A DNA stretch of 64,000 nucleotides from Thamnaconus septentrionalis (GCA_009823395.1 CM020514.1:162086-226085); one strand, 5' to 3'. Counted from the first letter of the stretch, positions 1-10,530 are shown. The notes: generated by a model from the sequence alone, not told the origin. Numbers and translations: made by a program.

Positions 1-284
1 TTGCCCATCAAAGTCAGATTAGTAATCCTGTACATCAGTTTAAGGAAAACCAATTCTAGGTAATGGATTGCAGATCTTGTAGTGACCTGTTACAATGGAA
101 AAAAAATGTATACATAATAAGTATGTCTGTGTGCCCGATATTTTAGCTAACACTAAACTTTCTGCACAACTGTCTGCATTGTGTTCAAGCTTGAATGAGT
201 TAAATATGTTTGCATACCCAATTTTAAGTTAAATTACACTAAAAATATTGTACATTTATTTTTGGAATGTTTTGCTTTTTACAG

Positions 285-846
285 CTTTCCTTTTGGGGAC
301 AGAAAAAGGTTGCACAAATGGGTGGAAAATGTGAGAAGAAAAAACTGGACACCCAATGACAACTCCAGGCTGTGTGCTCTTCACTTTGAGGAGAAATCTT
401 TCATTTTGCGTGGCGAGAGAAAGCACCTAACTTCAACAACTGTCCCAACCATTTTTAGTTTCTTCAAATCAGGTAAGAGCATGTCTACCAAACAAATGGT
501 AAGTGAGTCACACACCCGTGATTTTCAACAAATCTTTGACCACACATATTCTAAAAAACGTCAAGAGGTGTCAGAGATCTTGGAAGAAGACAGTTTTCTA
601 GTGATTCAGGAGCCATGTGACAGCCATATTGTGTCTGATGTAAATGTAGAGGTCACAAATGATGAAGAGGTCAGAGCAACCCATGATCACAATTACATAG
701 TTAAGGAGTCCCCAAAGACACTGAAGGGCCAATTACAGAAACATTTATTTTCTGTTGGAGACAAATTAGAGACTTGTCGAAAGAAATTGAAATTGGAAAA
801 GAAGAAGACCAGAAGAGTTATTGAAAAGAGTGGAGTCTCTGACTGA
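285..846 (+). pseudogene. THAP-domain exon(s) of a P-element-type transposase
   Basis: The frame begins right after a good splice acceptor (tgctttttacag, ending at 284). It encodes the C-terminal two thirds of a THAP zinc finger: FPFGDRKRLHKW, then SRLCALHF (the third Cys and the His of the C2CH set) and an HLTSTTVPTIF-like AVPTIF box at about residues 63-68 of this frame. The first Cys pair must lie in an upstream exon that is not visible in bases 1-284. A possible donor (TCAGGTAAGAGC) sits near 470. The rest is acidic and ends in a Lys-rich helix. THAP fingers bind transposon ends in P elements and are found in THAP9. The downstream transposase body supports the call. Recognised by motif only. 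Confidence 0.72.
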
Positions 847-903
847 GGTCATCTGTCCTTTTTAGGAAAAAAAAAAAAAAAGATTTCTTCTGGATGTGCA
901 GAG

Positions 904-1214
904 ATGCTGAAGAATTCCTCCAGTGGCGTTCCAGATCTTACAGAGAGTGGGAGTGGGAACAAGTTAAAAGTGTCAAAGGAATTGCAATCATTTGCAATGA
1001 CTTTACATTTTTATTCAGCAAAAGCTTATGCTTATGTGGGTGAATGCTTTGACTTTGCCTTGCCACATCCAGGCACTATCAGGACTTGGTACAATAAAAT
1101 CTCTGCAGATCCAGGATTTACAGAAGCATCCTTTTCAGCCATAACAGCATATGCACGGGACAGGAGAAAAGAGGGCAAGGAAACAATTTGTGCTTTGATG
1201 ATGGATGAAATGTC
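904..1214 (+). pseudogene. P-element/THAP9-type transposase, N-terminal catalytic segment
   Basis: The frame encodes the conserved P-element region around LPHPGTIRTWYNKI and then ALMMDEMS, which carries the first acidic catalytic residue of the RNase H-like fold. Homology stops exactly after the DEMS codons, where an LTR is inserted (1215-2022). The segment follows the THAP exon in the same order as in THAP9-like proteins. A poly(A) run at 869-884 preceded by tttttag looks like an exon acceptor. Known for the family: DNA cut-and-paste transposition with GTP as cofactor. The broken reading frame makes this copy non-functional. Confidence 0.7.
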
Positions 1215-2022
1215 TGTCAAGTGTTCTTCTTCTTTGAACTGTGCATTTCCCACACTTGAGGGGAAGGGCAGCGAACTCGAACGTTTTGCTGGGCTTCACT
1301 CGATGACCAGGGCTTTGTTGCAGGTTTTATCCTTTATTTTATCTTTTTGATCCCTGCTGCCCAAACACATAGGTGAAAAACCTTTAACCAAAACCAACAA
1401 ACAAGTTAAATTGACATAACAAGTGATTTAACACCAACCAATAACACCAGTTAATAAATGGTACAGTGAATTCAACACATTAGTCACAACATATACTATG
1501 ACTATTTACAATGGATATTTAATAATAAATAAATACAGTTTAAACAATTAATGTAGTCACCAATTCATTTTAATTATCAACTATTAAGTTTACCTATTGT
1601 ATTTATCAATTATGTTTATCAATTAGCAGTGAGACTTTAATTCAGTCTAAACAAGTGCACAATCAACATGCCTCGCCCCATTTCCTTCACAACAAACAAT
1701 TCATGCTCCCCACGTGTCCTCCTGCGCGGTGCTGGAAACAAGAGCGACCTTGGCGCAGGCGCAACAGGTAGCAGTCGTAGCAGTCCGCAACACCATGGCT
1801 GGCGGTCTTACCGGCTGTCTGTTCAGTCTGAAAGTTCAGTCGCCAGCTTTGCACAGCTCCGTGAATGGTTTCGCTCCAACGAGTGTCTTCTCAAGCGCAG
1901 ACTGGCGTCCTGCTCGCTCTTACCAGCCACCGATTGCGCGCTCCGCTTATATCCGCCCGGGTGCGTGCGGGTGGCCAATAGTTTCGCGTCGCTGCTGGCG
2001 CCACGGAGCATTCGCCGCAACA
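1215..2022. mobile_element. Solo LTR inserted in the P-element transposase
   Basis: An 808-bp block starts TGTCAAG and ends GCAACA, giving the TGT...ACA termini of retroviral-type LTRs. It is flanked on both sides by ATGTC (1210-1214 and 2023-2027), a 5-bp target-site duplication. Removing the block and one ATGTC joins GAT GAA ATG TC to C ATT AGA AAG CAT in frame, which is the conserved DEMS-I-R-K-H context of the transposase. AATAAA-like signals occur around 1453-1535, and the right half (about 1670-2020) is GC-rich. No internal retroviral genes are present, so this is the product of LTR-LTR recombination. The superfamily (Gypsy or ERV-like) is not resolved. Confidence 0.85.
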
Positions 2023-2027
2023 ATGTC

Positions 2028-3595
2028 CATTAGAAAGCATGTGGAGTTCTCTGCAGGGAAAATTCATGGCTATGTAGATCTTGGCTGCGGGAGTGTAGAT
2101 GACAGTTTGCCACCCGGAAGGGATGCATTAGTTCTCATGGCCGTAGCCATTGATGAAGCTTGGAAAATCCCTGTTGCCTATTTCTTTATTGATGCACTGA
2201 CAGGGGGAGAGCGTGCAAACATAATCAGCGATGCCTTCAAAGACTTAAAAATGCTTGAGTTCGCACAGTGTCTTTGACATGTGATGGCCCATCTTGCCAT
2301 TTTGCCAAGTTAAGGGCTCTTGGAGCAGATTTAAATGTAAATTCAATTAGGCCCTCATTTACTAATCCTGCTGATACCTCACAAGTGGTCCATGGAGTTT
2401 TAGATGTGTGCCACATGATGAAGCTGCTTAGGAACACTCTTGCTGAAGCAACTTCACTACAAACAACAACAGGTAAAGTCAAGCGGCAATATATAGTGGA
2501 GCTTAACAAACTTCAAGAGTTGGAAGGACTGAGATTAGGAAACCAGTTAAAGATGGCACACATACGGTGGAAAAGGCAGAAAATGAAAGTAAAACCTGCA
2601 AGTCAAGTTTTCAGCAGCAGTGTGGTTGATGCTCTGGAGTACTGCAACAAAGACCTCCAGTTGCCACAGTTCAAAGGATGTGAGGAGACGGTAAATCCCT
2701 TGAGAACCATTGATGCGGCTTTTGATGTACTCAACAGCAGGAACCCTCTGGGTAAAGGAGACAAAGCACCAATGAGAACATCAAACAAGGAGCGTGCAGA
2801 AAAAATCCTGCTGAAAGCTGAAAGCCTTCTTCTGGATCTCAAAGATGACAACGGAACACCTTTGCATTCTGGAAAGCGCAAGACCTGCATCATAGGCTTT
2901 ATTGCCAGTTTCAGAAGTGTACTGAACATTTTCCAAGAGCTGGTGGAAAAGTCTGGTGTCCCATGTCGCTATCTGTTGACGTACAAGCTCAGTCAAGATC
3001 ATCTCAAGCTTTTCTTCTCCTCTGTCAGAGCATGTGGTGGATTTAACAACAATCCCACAGCCACACAGTTTAAAGCTGCTTACAAGCGTCTCCTGGTGAA
3101 GCATCAGGTCAGCACTGCAACAGGCAATTGCATTATAGGAGATGGCACCACCATTTTGGAAGCAACACCTGCCTCTGTAAGCACAGGCCGTAGATTTGAC
3201 CTAAAACCTGTTGATCAACCCTAGACTGACCATGATTATCCCATCTGTCCAAATGTAGAAATAGTGTCTGAGTACAAAGAGGCTGTTATCACTTACATTT
3301 CTGGCTTTGTAGTGAAAAAATTAAAGTTAGACATCACTGCATTTCTTGCCATGATGCACTAACATCTGATTCCACAGTCCATCCTTCCTTCTCTTGAAAA
3401 ACAAAGGAGGTTTGCAGAAGCCATCAGCAGGAATAATTGCTGTCTGTACAGGACTATTTGTACACAAGACTTTTGAAAACATCCTCAGGCAGTTTGAAAC
3501 CACGGTGGATGACAACCACGTGCACATCTTGGTAAAAATGGCATCCAGCATTCATTGTACAATTAGGATGCACCATTTGGCGAAGAGAGAGACAT
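2028..3595 (+). pseudogene. P-element/THAP9-type transposase, catalytic body and C-terminus
   Basis: Homology resumes with SIRKHVEFSAGKIHGYVDLG and continues through a second frame (from about 2250; frame change near 2245-2270) that contains SLTCDGPSCHF, DVCHMMKLLRNTLAE and YLLTYKLSQDHLKLFFSSVR, all typical of THAP9/P-element transposases. An in-frame TAG at 3222-3224 is followed by recognisable C-terminal sequence (YISGFVVKKL near 3295-3325) and more stops. This is a full-length but dead copy with at least one frameshift, nonsense codons and the LTR insertion. Fish P elements are known. Terminal repeats were not found by eye. Confidence 0.75.
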
Positions 3596-3609
3596 AATCT
3601 TTAAAGAAA

Positions 3610-5560
3610 GATTATGTTTGAAATAAATTCACCAAGCTGGTCCACTTTTACCATCAGTAGTGTAAACCATACTGTGTGTTGTGTGTATTGATTGAATAGT
3701 ATTACTCATATACTATTAGTAGTCTTATTAGTAGTACTAGTAGTCAATAGTTAGCAGTATTCTGTGGTGTAAAACAACCTTTACATGGCTACATTCATTA
3801 CCTGGCTTTGTCTTACTGTTAAAACAAAACAAAACAAAAAAATAAACAACCAAACGTTAGCTTGTATTATGGAAAACAAGTTCTGACCTGGAAGTAAAAA
3901 AAATGATTATTACTAGTATTTCCGCAGGAATTTACACACATGCGCACACACTGACGTTTATTATTTATATTTTTATTTTAAAAAAGTGTTCAAAGTTAAA
4001 GTTATCTTGAAATGATGAAGTGTTGTTATTTCATGTTTTGTTGGCTTTTTCAAGGGTTTATTTAGTTTGTTGTGACACAATCTAAGGTTCAATTTGTAAA
4101 GAAATAAAACGTTTTTGTGAAAAAAATATAGTGGTCAAAGTGATTGTTATTTGTGTTTGTGTTTTTTGTAGTCTTGTCTGGATTTGTCCTGTTCGTTTCT
4201 GGTCTGTGTTTGTGTTCGCACTCTTGGCACATGAAAAAAAAAAATGGATTCATGATTCATGATTCATGTTCATGACAATAACAACAGATTTTCTTCATTC
4301 TTCCAATGAGTTTCGCAAACAAACATGGAATTTTCCGTGGATCATACTAATACATTTATAGATTATATAAATAAAATTATAAAAGTCATTAACACATTTG
4401 ATGTGATTTTATATTAAAGCAGATAGTCAAACGTAAACACGTCCAGTGTTACACTGTAGAATGGACATGTAAATGATTACAACTTTCTTTACTACTCTGC
4501 TTGTACACAAGTAAACGGGGTCCTGTTTTTCAGTCAATAAATACTGTTCAGAACTGAAATGATGAGTATGTCATCTGTGAAAGAGTAAAAAGCATGTTGG
4601 AGGCCAGATTTAGCACTTGGCCTTCCACCTTAGCACAGTAGTACAGTAAATTAGTAATACAAACAATGGACATTGTCAAACGCAGTGCCCATACAATGAC
4701 ACTGTCACCTTAATACAATGCTTTAGAGCTAAGATAACACACATTTCAAATCATCTTGCTATCGGTTTCGTCTATTTTCGTGCTGGTGAACAACCCTATT
4801 TCGTAGCGAACTTAAATACTACGAATAAAACAACTATGTCTCAAACAAAGGAGTCTTACGTGTCGGACATTGAAAACGACCTGTCTGCATGCCACAATGA
4901 GTGAACAAAAACTTACTTTTGCGTGTTTAATTGCGGTAATCCGTCAGTCCAGGCGCTGCACGGGGCGACTATTATGCCGAGGCATAACTGACATAGCTTG
5001 CACACGCTTTGGACGTGCGCGTACAAAGCTGTGACGTCACTCTCAGAATGTAGACTTTTGTGGGGATTTTCTAGCCTTTAGAAACTATTCAGAGAGGCAA
5101 AAGTCTATGAATAGAAATATACAATAAAAATGTTATATTATAAAGCATGAGTTTGGTAGGAGGTGTCCTGTCAGCCATTTTACAGACGTTTATTTTTGTA
5201 TTGCGGTCAAAGGGGAAAATGCCTCTTGGTCCAATGGAATTTTTTGTCGCAGTACCTTGAGTGACCACTGGGAGTGTAATTCTTTTAAAAAGAATGTAAT
5301 GATTTTAATGCAAGCAACATTCATTGATACAATACATTTTGGCAGACCAATTTTCCAGGCTAACTAAATAACTACAACATGAGTAAACCACAAGAGTGCA
5401 ATATAATTGCAACAATGAGCCCATTTTTTTTAAATAAAATGTCATTTAAAAATAGATGAACAACAAAGCTCTAAAGTAATCTATATATTATATAGAAACT
5501 ATATAGTATCTAAAACTTAACCCAGAACATGAATGAACATGAGAACTAAACTGAAAATAG
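3610..5560. other. AT-rich stretch without recognisable gene
   Basis: About 2 kb of AT-rich sequence with short homopolymers and an AATAAA near 4103. No coherent reading frame was seen. A small GC-richer island at about 4940-5060 contains a perfect TGACGTCA palindrome (5032-5039). The stretch may include the 3' end of the P element, but no boundary could be defined. Confidence 0.5.
5032..5039. promoter_or_regulatory. CRE-like palindrome TGACGTCA
   Basis: A perfect cAMP-response-element core inside a small GC-richer island. No TATA box or transcript start can be tied to it, so it may be a chance match or a relic promoter of a repeat. Confidence 0.25.
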
Positions 5561-5837
5561 CAAACTAACATTTGTAAACTAAAAACTTGAAATGTGAAGA
5601 ATTATCTTTGCTTTCTTTGCCTTTTTGAAGACAGTGCTCCCTGGGGTCCCCTCTGGAACATGCTGTATATCTATGTGTGTGAGAGACAAAAAATACTGCT
5701 GAAGTTACAATATGCATGTGAGAAGGTGAGCAAACACCCTCTCCCCTTCTCACTGTCTCCCCAGGACTTTTCTTGTTGCTTTTTTTGTTGTTGTTTGTTG
5801 AACTTAATCTATAAGTCATTATTTGGTGTTGTTTTAC

Positions 5838-5838
<1 letters not shown>

Positions 5839-5896
<58 letters not shown>
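5839..5896. repeat. (TTA)n microsatellite
   Basis: About 19 uninterrupted TTA/ATT units. Apparent poly-Tyr and poly-Asn frames on the two strands are artefacts of this repeat. Confidence 0.97.
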
Positions 5897-5897
<1 letters not shown>

Positions 5898-5950
5898 AAA
5901 CAATGTCAACTCCCGAACAGCAAACATAAAAAAAAATGCTTATTCCCTGG

Positions 5951-6270
5951 GCAAATTAAAATATTAATTTAAAAAAAAAAAGGAAATAATTAAATGAAAT
6001 TGTTTTCTGCAACCTCTACCAGATTCTTGTTCTACATGTCCTCAACCTCTGTGGTAATTTTCAACTTGTTTCACTGTAGCATTTTGGAATAATCTGTCCC
6101 TAAAGTTATTGACAGTGAAGATTATAATGTCTGCTTCCAAAGGCAAATTAAAATAAATTAATTCAAAAACAAAATCAAAATGTCTTCTGCAAACTCCACC
6201 AGATTCTTTTTCTACATGTCCTCATCTAGCTGTGTTGTGATTTTTAAGTTATTTCACTTTTTCACTAGCA
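5951..6270. repeat. Imperfect tandem duplication, period about 192 bp
   Basis: GCAAATTAAAAT at 5951 recurs at 6143. Both units continue with an A-rich block, a TTTTCTGCAA / TTCTGCAAAC segment, CCAGATTCTTGTTCTACATG / CCAGATTCTTTTTCTACATG, and a TTTCACT motif. The two units share most bases over about 130 bp. Confidence 0.75.
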
Positions 6271-6455
6271 CTGGAACACCAGACACTGAGCAGGCTGAAA
6301 ACTAACACAGACACAAAATTGTTTAGCAACGACACTAAAGGTTTCACCTGATTCTTCACTTGACTTACTGAATGACGTGACCTCGTTGGAGCTTTTGCAA
6401 CAGCAGAAGTGAGAAAGAAGTGCAACATGTGCGTGAGTATGATTTCCTAAACACT

Positions 6456-7394
6456 GGGGGCCAGATCCACAAAGCCATTGCCCGGCTTTTGCGCCAGAAA
6501 ATCTGTGTAAATGGCGCCAAAAACGGTGATTCCGATCCACAGAGGGGACGCAAACGTGAAAATGGGCGGAAAATGCGCCGAGGCGCAGGTAGCGGCAGGG
6601 CTGCGCCAGACTCATTTGAACGTATTTAAATGAGTCATTACGCGCAAAAGGACACACACCCTTTCATGCAAATATGCCTCATTCAAATAGCGGCAGATCC
6701 AGAAAGAGTTTGCTTTTCGTGTCCGACGCACTTTGACAGGCGGAAACACCGCCAGCCAAAACCAGGCGCAGTTTCTGTCTGTCAAAGTGTTTCTTGCGTC
6801 TGAGTGAAACTTTCCTCTCTGAAAAGCGTGAAATATATATATGGCTCCTCAAATCTTATATATAGACAGGCATAGACTACAGTTTATATGCCAGTATTTT
6901 AGATAGGCTATGAAAAAATACAAATGGTACTCAGGTGTTGGTGATTGTCTTGCTTATATAATGACTAACGCGTCTTGCGTCTTGACTTTCTTTCCATTAT
7001 GGCAGCAGTCTTGGTAAGACGGAGGAGGCATCGTAATGCCAGGCGCGCACAGGAGCACGTTTATCGTAGCAGAGCTACGTAGCTCGTTACTTCAGCAGCG
7101 AGGGCAGCCAGCTAACGATCTGAAATGTTTTTGTTTTATTTTCCGTGCATCCATGAACACAAACCAGACACATGCACCCACGAACAACCTTTGGCGCAAA
7201 CTGCTCTCAGGTTTCCAGACCGCAACATTCGCACCTGTTTCAGGTGCCGCATTTGTGGGCGTGTTTGCGCCTACATGTCATTAGCGCAAAAACCTTTGTG
7301 GATACCCGCATCGGCAGCGCAGATTGCAGCCGCAATCTCGCCGCAAAACGTGCCGCATTTTACCGCTGCGCGCCCTTTTTTGAGGATCTACCCC
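6456..7394 (+). mobile_element. PIF/Harbinger-type deletion derivative, copy A
   Basis: The left end (GGGGGCCAGATCCACAAAGC) and right end (...GAGGATCTACCCC) are imperfect inverted repeats. The whole block matches, in inverted orientation, the element at 56817-57603. Internally it keeps a short frame starting at about 7000 (ATGGCAGCAGTCTTGGTAAG) that encodes MAAVLVRRRRHRNARRAQEH, an Arg-rich start like the N-terminus of Harbinger transposases, then stops. It is rich in GCGC/TTGCGCC motifs in both orientations. The 3-bp duplication expected for Harbinger cannot be confirmed for this copy (CT-GGGGG on the left, TAA on the right). Confidence 0.7.
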
Positions 7395-7749
7395 TAAGAC
7401 TTTTTGTTTTAAATCAACAATAGCAACCAACAACATACAGTATCTGTCAATTCCCACATACATCGTATTTTGTTTTTAATTTTGTATTCAAGCAGGTATA
7501 ACTACATGTTGGAGCCCACTCAATCAATCTATCAATAAAATATTCAATGACTAAAATCAACATGGTGTCCCTTTTTTCTGTTTATGGCAATATGTAATGT
7601 ATTAATGTGTTATGATGTGTTTTTTTTGTTTTGTTTTTTACAAATAATGTGTCTCCATTATTTTTTTTTTTAAAAAATAACAACTTTTTAATTCATTGGA
7701 CACAGCAAAACAAAATATAAACAAATAACAAATATTTACGAATAACAAT

Positions 7750-8157
7750 GTTTTGTTGGGCTTAGATAGATAGACTATCAGTCCTATCTAGATAGCCTTT
7801 AAACTTTAGAGTAAGGACATTTCTTTTCAGGCATAAAAGAATCCGTTATTTTTGTTAAAATATTTGAGTACTTGCCACCCTGTATGTTTTGATGATTTGA
7901 GACGCCTTTTTGTAAGCTAGATAGTGAGGTCTTTGTTTCATTTTCTTTCTCCTCAGACAGAGTTGAGTTAGGGCCTAGTTTTTTGTGCTTTGTTGACTTT
8001 TATTTGGCTCAAACCCTTTAGTTCCGCCTTCCCTCCACACTTATCTGTTGGAATTTATACTCATTGCAAATAAATAATCTTTTGAAACCAAAACCTCGAG
8101 TTCTTTTCTTGTTGGTTGTGAGCCTCATCGTTACCTCCCTTAGGGAAACGGAAGAAT
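7750..8157 (+). mobile_element. 3' part of a Gypsy-like LTR (start undefined)
   Basis: The sequence directly upstream of a tRNA-Pro primer-binding site should be the R/U5 end of an LTR. An AATAAA lies at 8069-8074, about 85 bp before the site, in the expected position for a polyadenylation signal. The left border is not recognisable, and the canonical CA end is not evident just before the primer site, so the LTR is diverged. Confidence 0.45.
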
Positions 8158-8175
8158 TGGGGGCTCGTCCGGGAT
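8158..8175 (+). promoter_or_regulatory. tRNA-Pro primer-binding site
   Basis: TGGGGGCTCGTCCGGGAT is an exact 18-base complement of the 3' end of tRNA-Pro, the primer used by many vertebrate LTR elements. It is followed 53 bp later by an ATG opening a gag-like frame, which is the expected leader arrangement. Confidence 0.9.
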
Positions 8176-8228
8176 ATTCTGACAACCAGCAGGAAATGAC
8201 TTGTGACCTTTGTTGAGCACATGAGAAA

Positions 8229-8472
8229 ATGAGTTTCAACTTGCAAAAGTTTGTGGACAATCCTTCCATTGAGCAGGTTCACGCATGTGGTAAAGACGAT
8301 TTATTGTTAATTGCAGCACACTTTGATATTCCTGTTCAAAAGAGTTTACTTCAAAAATAAATCAAGAGATGGGTCCTTGAAAAGTTGGTTGACTTCAAGG
8401 TCCTCAGTCCCACCCGTCCTGTGGCTGAGACTTGGGTTGATAATGTTCCTCCTGATAATGTTCCTCCATTTT
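8229..8472 (+). pseudogene. N-terminal gag fragment of a Gypsy-like retrotransposon
   Basis: The ATG at 8229 opens MSFNLQKFVDNPS, with KDDLLLIAAHF a little later. This resembles the conserved gag N-terminus of fish Gypsy elements (a short helix-rich leader, then a KDDL.LIA motif). A TAA interrupts the frame near 8358, and similarity continues after it (LEKLVDFKVLS). The element then ends abruptly in unrelated tandem repeats near 8473, so only the 5' tip survives. No protease, RT or integrase follows. Confidence 0.65.
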
Positions 8473-8476
8473 CAGG

Positions 8477-8760
8477 TTCATCGGGATCCCCTAAGACACA
8501 CCCACGTCAAATTTGGGGCTTCTAGCCCATGAGGAACCCCGAAACCCTAACTCTAATTCCAGCAGTAACCCTAACCCTAATTCCAGCCTTATCGCTAACC
8601 CTAATGCAATGCAAGTCTATGAAGGTCAAAGGTCAACTTTGTCCTGGAGACATGGGACCACTTGCTGCTTCATCAGGATCCTCCAGTACACATCCACGCC
8701 AAATTTGGGGCTTCCAGCCCATGAGGAACCCCAAAAACGTCACTCTAATTCCAGCCTTCC
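8477..8760. repeat. Tandem repeat, period 192 bp, with CCCTAA-like motifs
   Basis: The block CATCGGGATCC...CACGTCAAATTTGGGGCTTC recurs with few changes 192 bp later, starting at 8671. Between the units are several CCCTAA/CCCTAATTCC motifs (8548-8605) resembling degenerate telomeric repeats. No coding signal was seen. Confidence 0.75.
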
Positions 8761-8835
8761 ATCTTCACTGTCTCTGACCTGCATCTGGGTTGGAGGTCAG
8801 ATGATGATCATCAGCATCATGGTCATAATAATTGG
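8757..8835 (+). repeat. Dispersed repeat with GGTTGGAGGTCAGATGATGA, copy 1
   Basis: About 75 bp (CATCTTCAC, GTCT, GACCTGCATCTGGG, GGTTGGAGGTCAGATGATGA, then CAT/ATA runs) match 11797-11868 closely. In both places it ends in an ATAAT-rich run, as at a repeat tail. The family is not recognised. Confidence 0.6.
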
Positions 8836-9168
8836 AATTAAATTGTGTGTTTCTATTGTGTGTTTCTCACTCTGACTTTGGTTCCTCTCTTGGTGTAGCT
8901 GACCACCAGCTCCACCTACATCCAACCACACACATCTGCGAGTTAGGACTTCCTGTGTGTGTGTTCAGCATGTGTTGTTCACAATATTCTATTTTTAGAT
9001 GACTCAGCTCTTGTCAGTTTGTGTTGTTTTCACCAGTGTTAAAACAACTCAAAGAACAGTATATTTTTAAACATTGACTTGAAGTCCAAATTGTGCAAAC
9101 ACACAATCTTCACTCACTGTGTTCTCCTCCTGAAGTTTCTTCTTGCCTTCAGGCGGAGACACAGACAG

Positions 9169-9321
9169 TCAAATCTCAGCTCCTGAATGCAAAGTTCTCC
9201 TCAAAGTTTCATGAGTGGAAAAGATGCTCCCACCTTTGGCTCTCTTCCAAAGTAGAAAGTCCACCAGGATGTACATGACAACGACCACAAGGAAAACTGC
9301 CACAAGGTGGCACCACCAGCC
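9169..9321 (-). pseudogene. Ig-superfamily receptor pseudogene: transmembrane/cytoplasmic exon
   Basis: After a pyrimidine-rich acceptor (TTTTTTTCTTCTTCCAG read on the minus strand) the frame gives WWCHLVAVFLVVVV...DFLLWKRAKG, a single hydrophobic membrane span followed by a basic stop-transfer sequence and a short tail ending at 9169. It is downstream, on the same strand, of two Ig-like exons, giving the layout of a type I membrane immune receptor. Fish genomes carry large families of such unnamed receptors. The individual gene is not recognised. Confidence 0.6.
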
Positions 9322-9446
9322 TGGAAGAAGAAAAAAACCTTGATTTGAAACTTGACTTGTTTCAGAGGTGAATCCTCCAGAGGCTGAAGAAACAAGATCC
9401 ACCACACATGGCTGATTCACCTCCAGGCTGAGGCTCCTCAGAGTTC

Positions 9447-9830
9447 TTACCAGTGCTCCCAGTGGCACAAGACCACCTGGTGGTCAGTGTTGGTGTTGTT
9501 GCATCGGGGCCTGGACCAAAACATCTGAAAAGTTAGAAATTCTTTTTCTGTCAATAGGTGTGACTTTACTGGTCCCAGTCTGACCTTCAGTCTGATGGAT
9601 GAGAGGAAACAGCTGCACATCATCAGGAGAATCAGTCCTCCACACCTCACAGGAGAAGAGCTCCTCCTGGAGTGGCTCCTCACGATCTTGACATATTGAT
9701 ACAGTTTCCTGGCATCCATACCTGGGTTCATGTTGTGAATAAGGTTTTCCATCATACAGCCACCTCACTTTGTATCTACAGGAACCTTGTGATGTTGCCA
9801 ATCAAAACGTGGGACAGAATAATAGAAACT
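9447..9830 (-). pseudogene. Ig-superfamily receptor pseudogene: second Ig-like domain and membrane-proximal exon
   Basis: The minus-strand frame contains YKVRWLYDGKPYS (the K-W-x-Y core of an Ig domain), GCQETVSICQ and LFSCEVWRTDSPDDVQLFPL, with the second domain Cys in FSCEV. A donor AAG/GTCAGA falls near 9593. A following short exon (about 9452-9523) begins after TTCTAACTTTTCAG and ends at a GTAAGAAC donor. Neighbouring exons on the same strand give an Ig-Ig-TM order. No ligand can be inferred. Confidence 0.6.
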
Positions 9831-9877
9831 GTGTCCTGGAGCTGCTGCTGCCAATGTCTGACTTCATGAAGATCAGC

Positions 9878-9908
<31 letters not shown>

Positions 9909-9963
9909 ACGGACACTTTAGATTAGATGTAAATACTCACAGGTAACCACTGACAGAAGAATG

Positions 9964-10131
9964 TCAGCTAGTCCAGTAGATGAACTGTCCAGCAAGCTCC
10001 TCAGTGATCTTCGTTATTTCCAGAGAACAGTCACTGGTGAGAGACAGTTGGCCATATTCTTCTACACATATTGTTGGGAAACCTCCCGTTGTCTCCGTTC
10101 CTGACGGCAACAGACTGACGCTGTGCAACTG
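9964..10131 (-). pseudogene. Ig-superfamily receptor pseudogene: first Ig-like exon
   Basis: A clear acceptor (CCTTTATTCTTACAG on the minus strand) opens LHSVSLLPSGTETTGG and then LSLTSDCSLEITKITEE.AGQF, the C'-to-F part of a V-type Ig domain. The position where the domain Cys is expected reads FIYW, and an in-frame TGA follows (TS*HSS) before the GTGAGT donor. Loss of the disulphide Cys and the stop argue that this locus is a pseudogene. Confidence 0.6.
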
Positions 10132-10150
10132 TAAGAATAAAGGAAAATCA

Positions 10151-10530
10151 TTCATTCATCATTCATCTTCTATACCCGCTTCTTCCTTTTCAGGGTCACG
10201 GGGTCTGCTGGAGCCTATCCCAGCTGTCTTAGGGTGAAGGCAGGGTACACCCTGGACAAGTCGCCAGTTCATCGCAGGGCCACATAGAAACAAACAACCA
10301 TTCACACTCCACATGCACACCTATGGACAATTTAGAATATTCAATTGACCTGACATGCATGTTTTTTGGAGTGTGGGAGGAAGCCGGAGAACCCGGAGAG
10401 AACCCACGCAGACACAGGGAGAACATGCAAACTCCACACAGAAAGGTCCCAGGCCCGGGCCCCGGAATCGAACCCACAACCTTCTTGCTGTGAGGCGGCA
10501 GCGCTAACCACTGCGCCACCGTGTCGCCCA
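10151..10530 (-). mobile_element. tRNA-derived SINE, copy 1
   Basis: On the minus strand the element starts with a tRNA-like head. TGGCGCAGTGGTTAGCGCTG gives an A box and GGTTCGATTCC a perfect B box of an RNA polymerase III promoter. A roughly 300-bp body follows, ending in GATGAATGAATGA repeats. It is flanked by near-identical 11-bp direct repeats (AAGGAAAATCA at 10140-10150 and AGGGAAAATCA at 10531-10541). It sits in the 5' region or intron of the Ig pseudogene. The same family recurs at 11866-12245. Confidence 0.85.

Noticed and set aside
4920..4990. Possible THAP first exon (CVFNCGN reading, or a minus-strand GTAAGT donor)
   Set aside because: It lies downstream of the transposase it would need to precede, and the rest of the finger does not match.
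5565..5929. Frames of about 111-120 aa on both strands
   Set aside because: They are built on the (TTA)n microsatellite (poly-Tyr and poly-Asn) and have no other coding sign.
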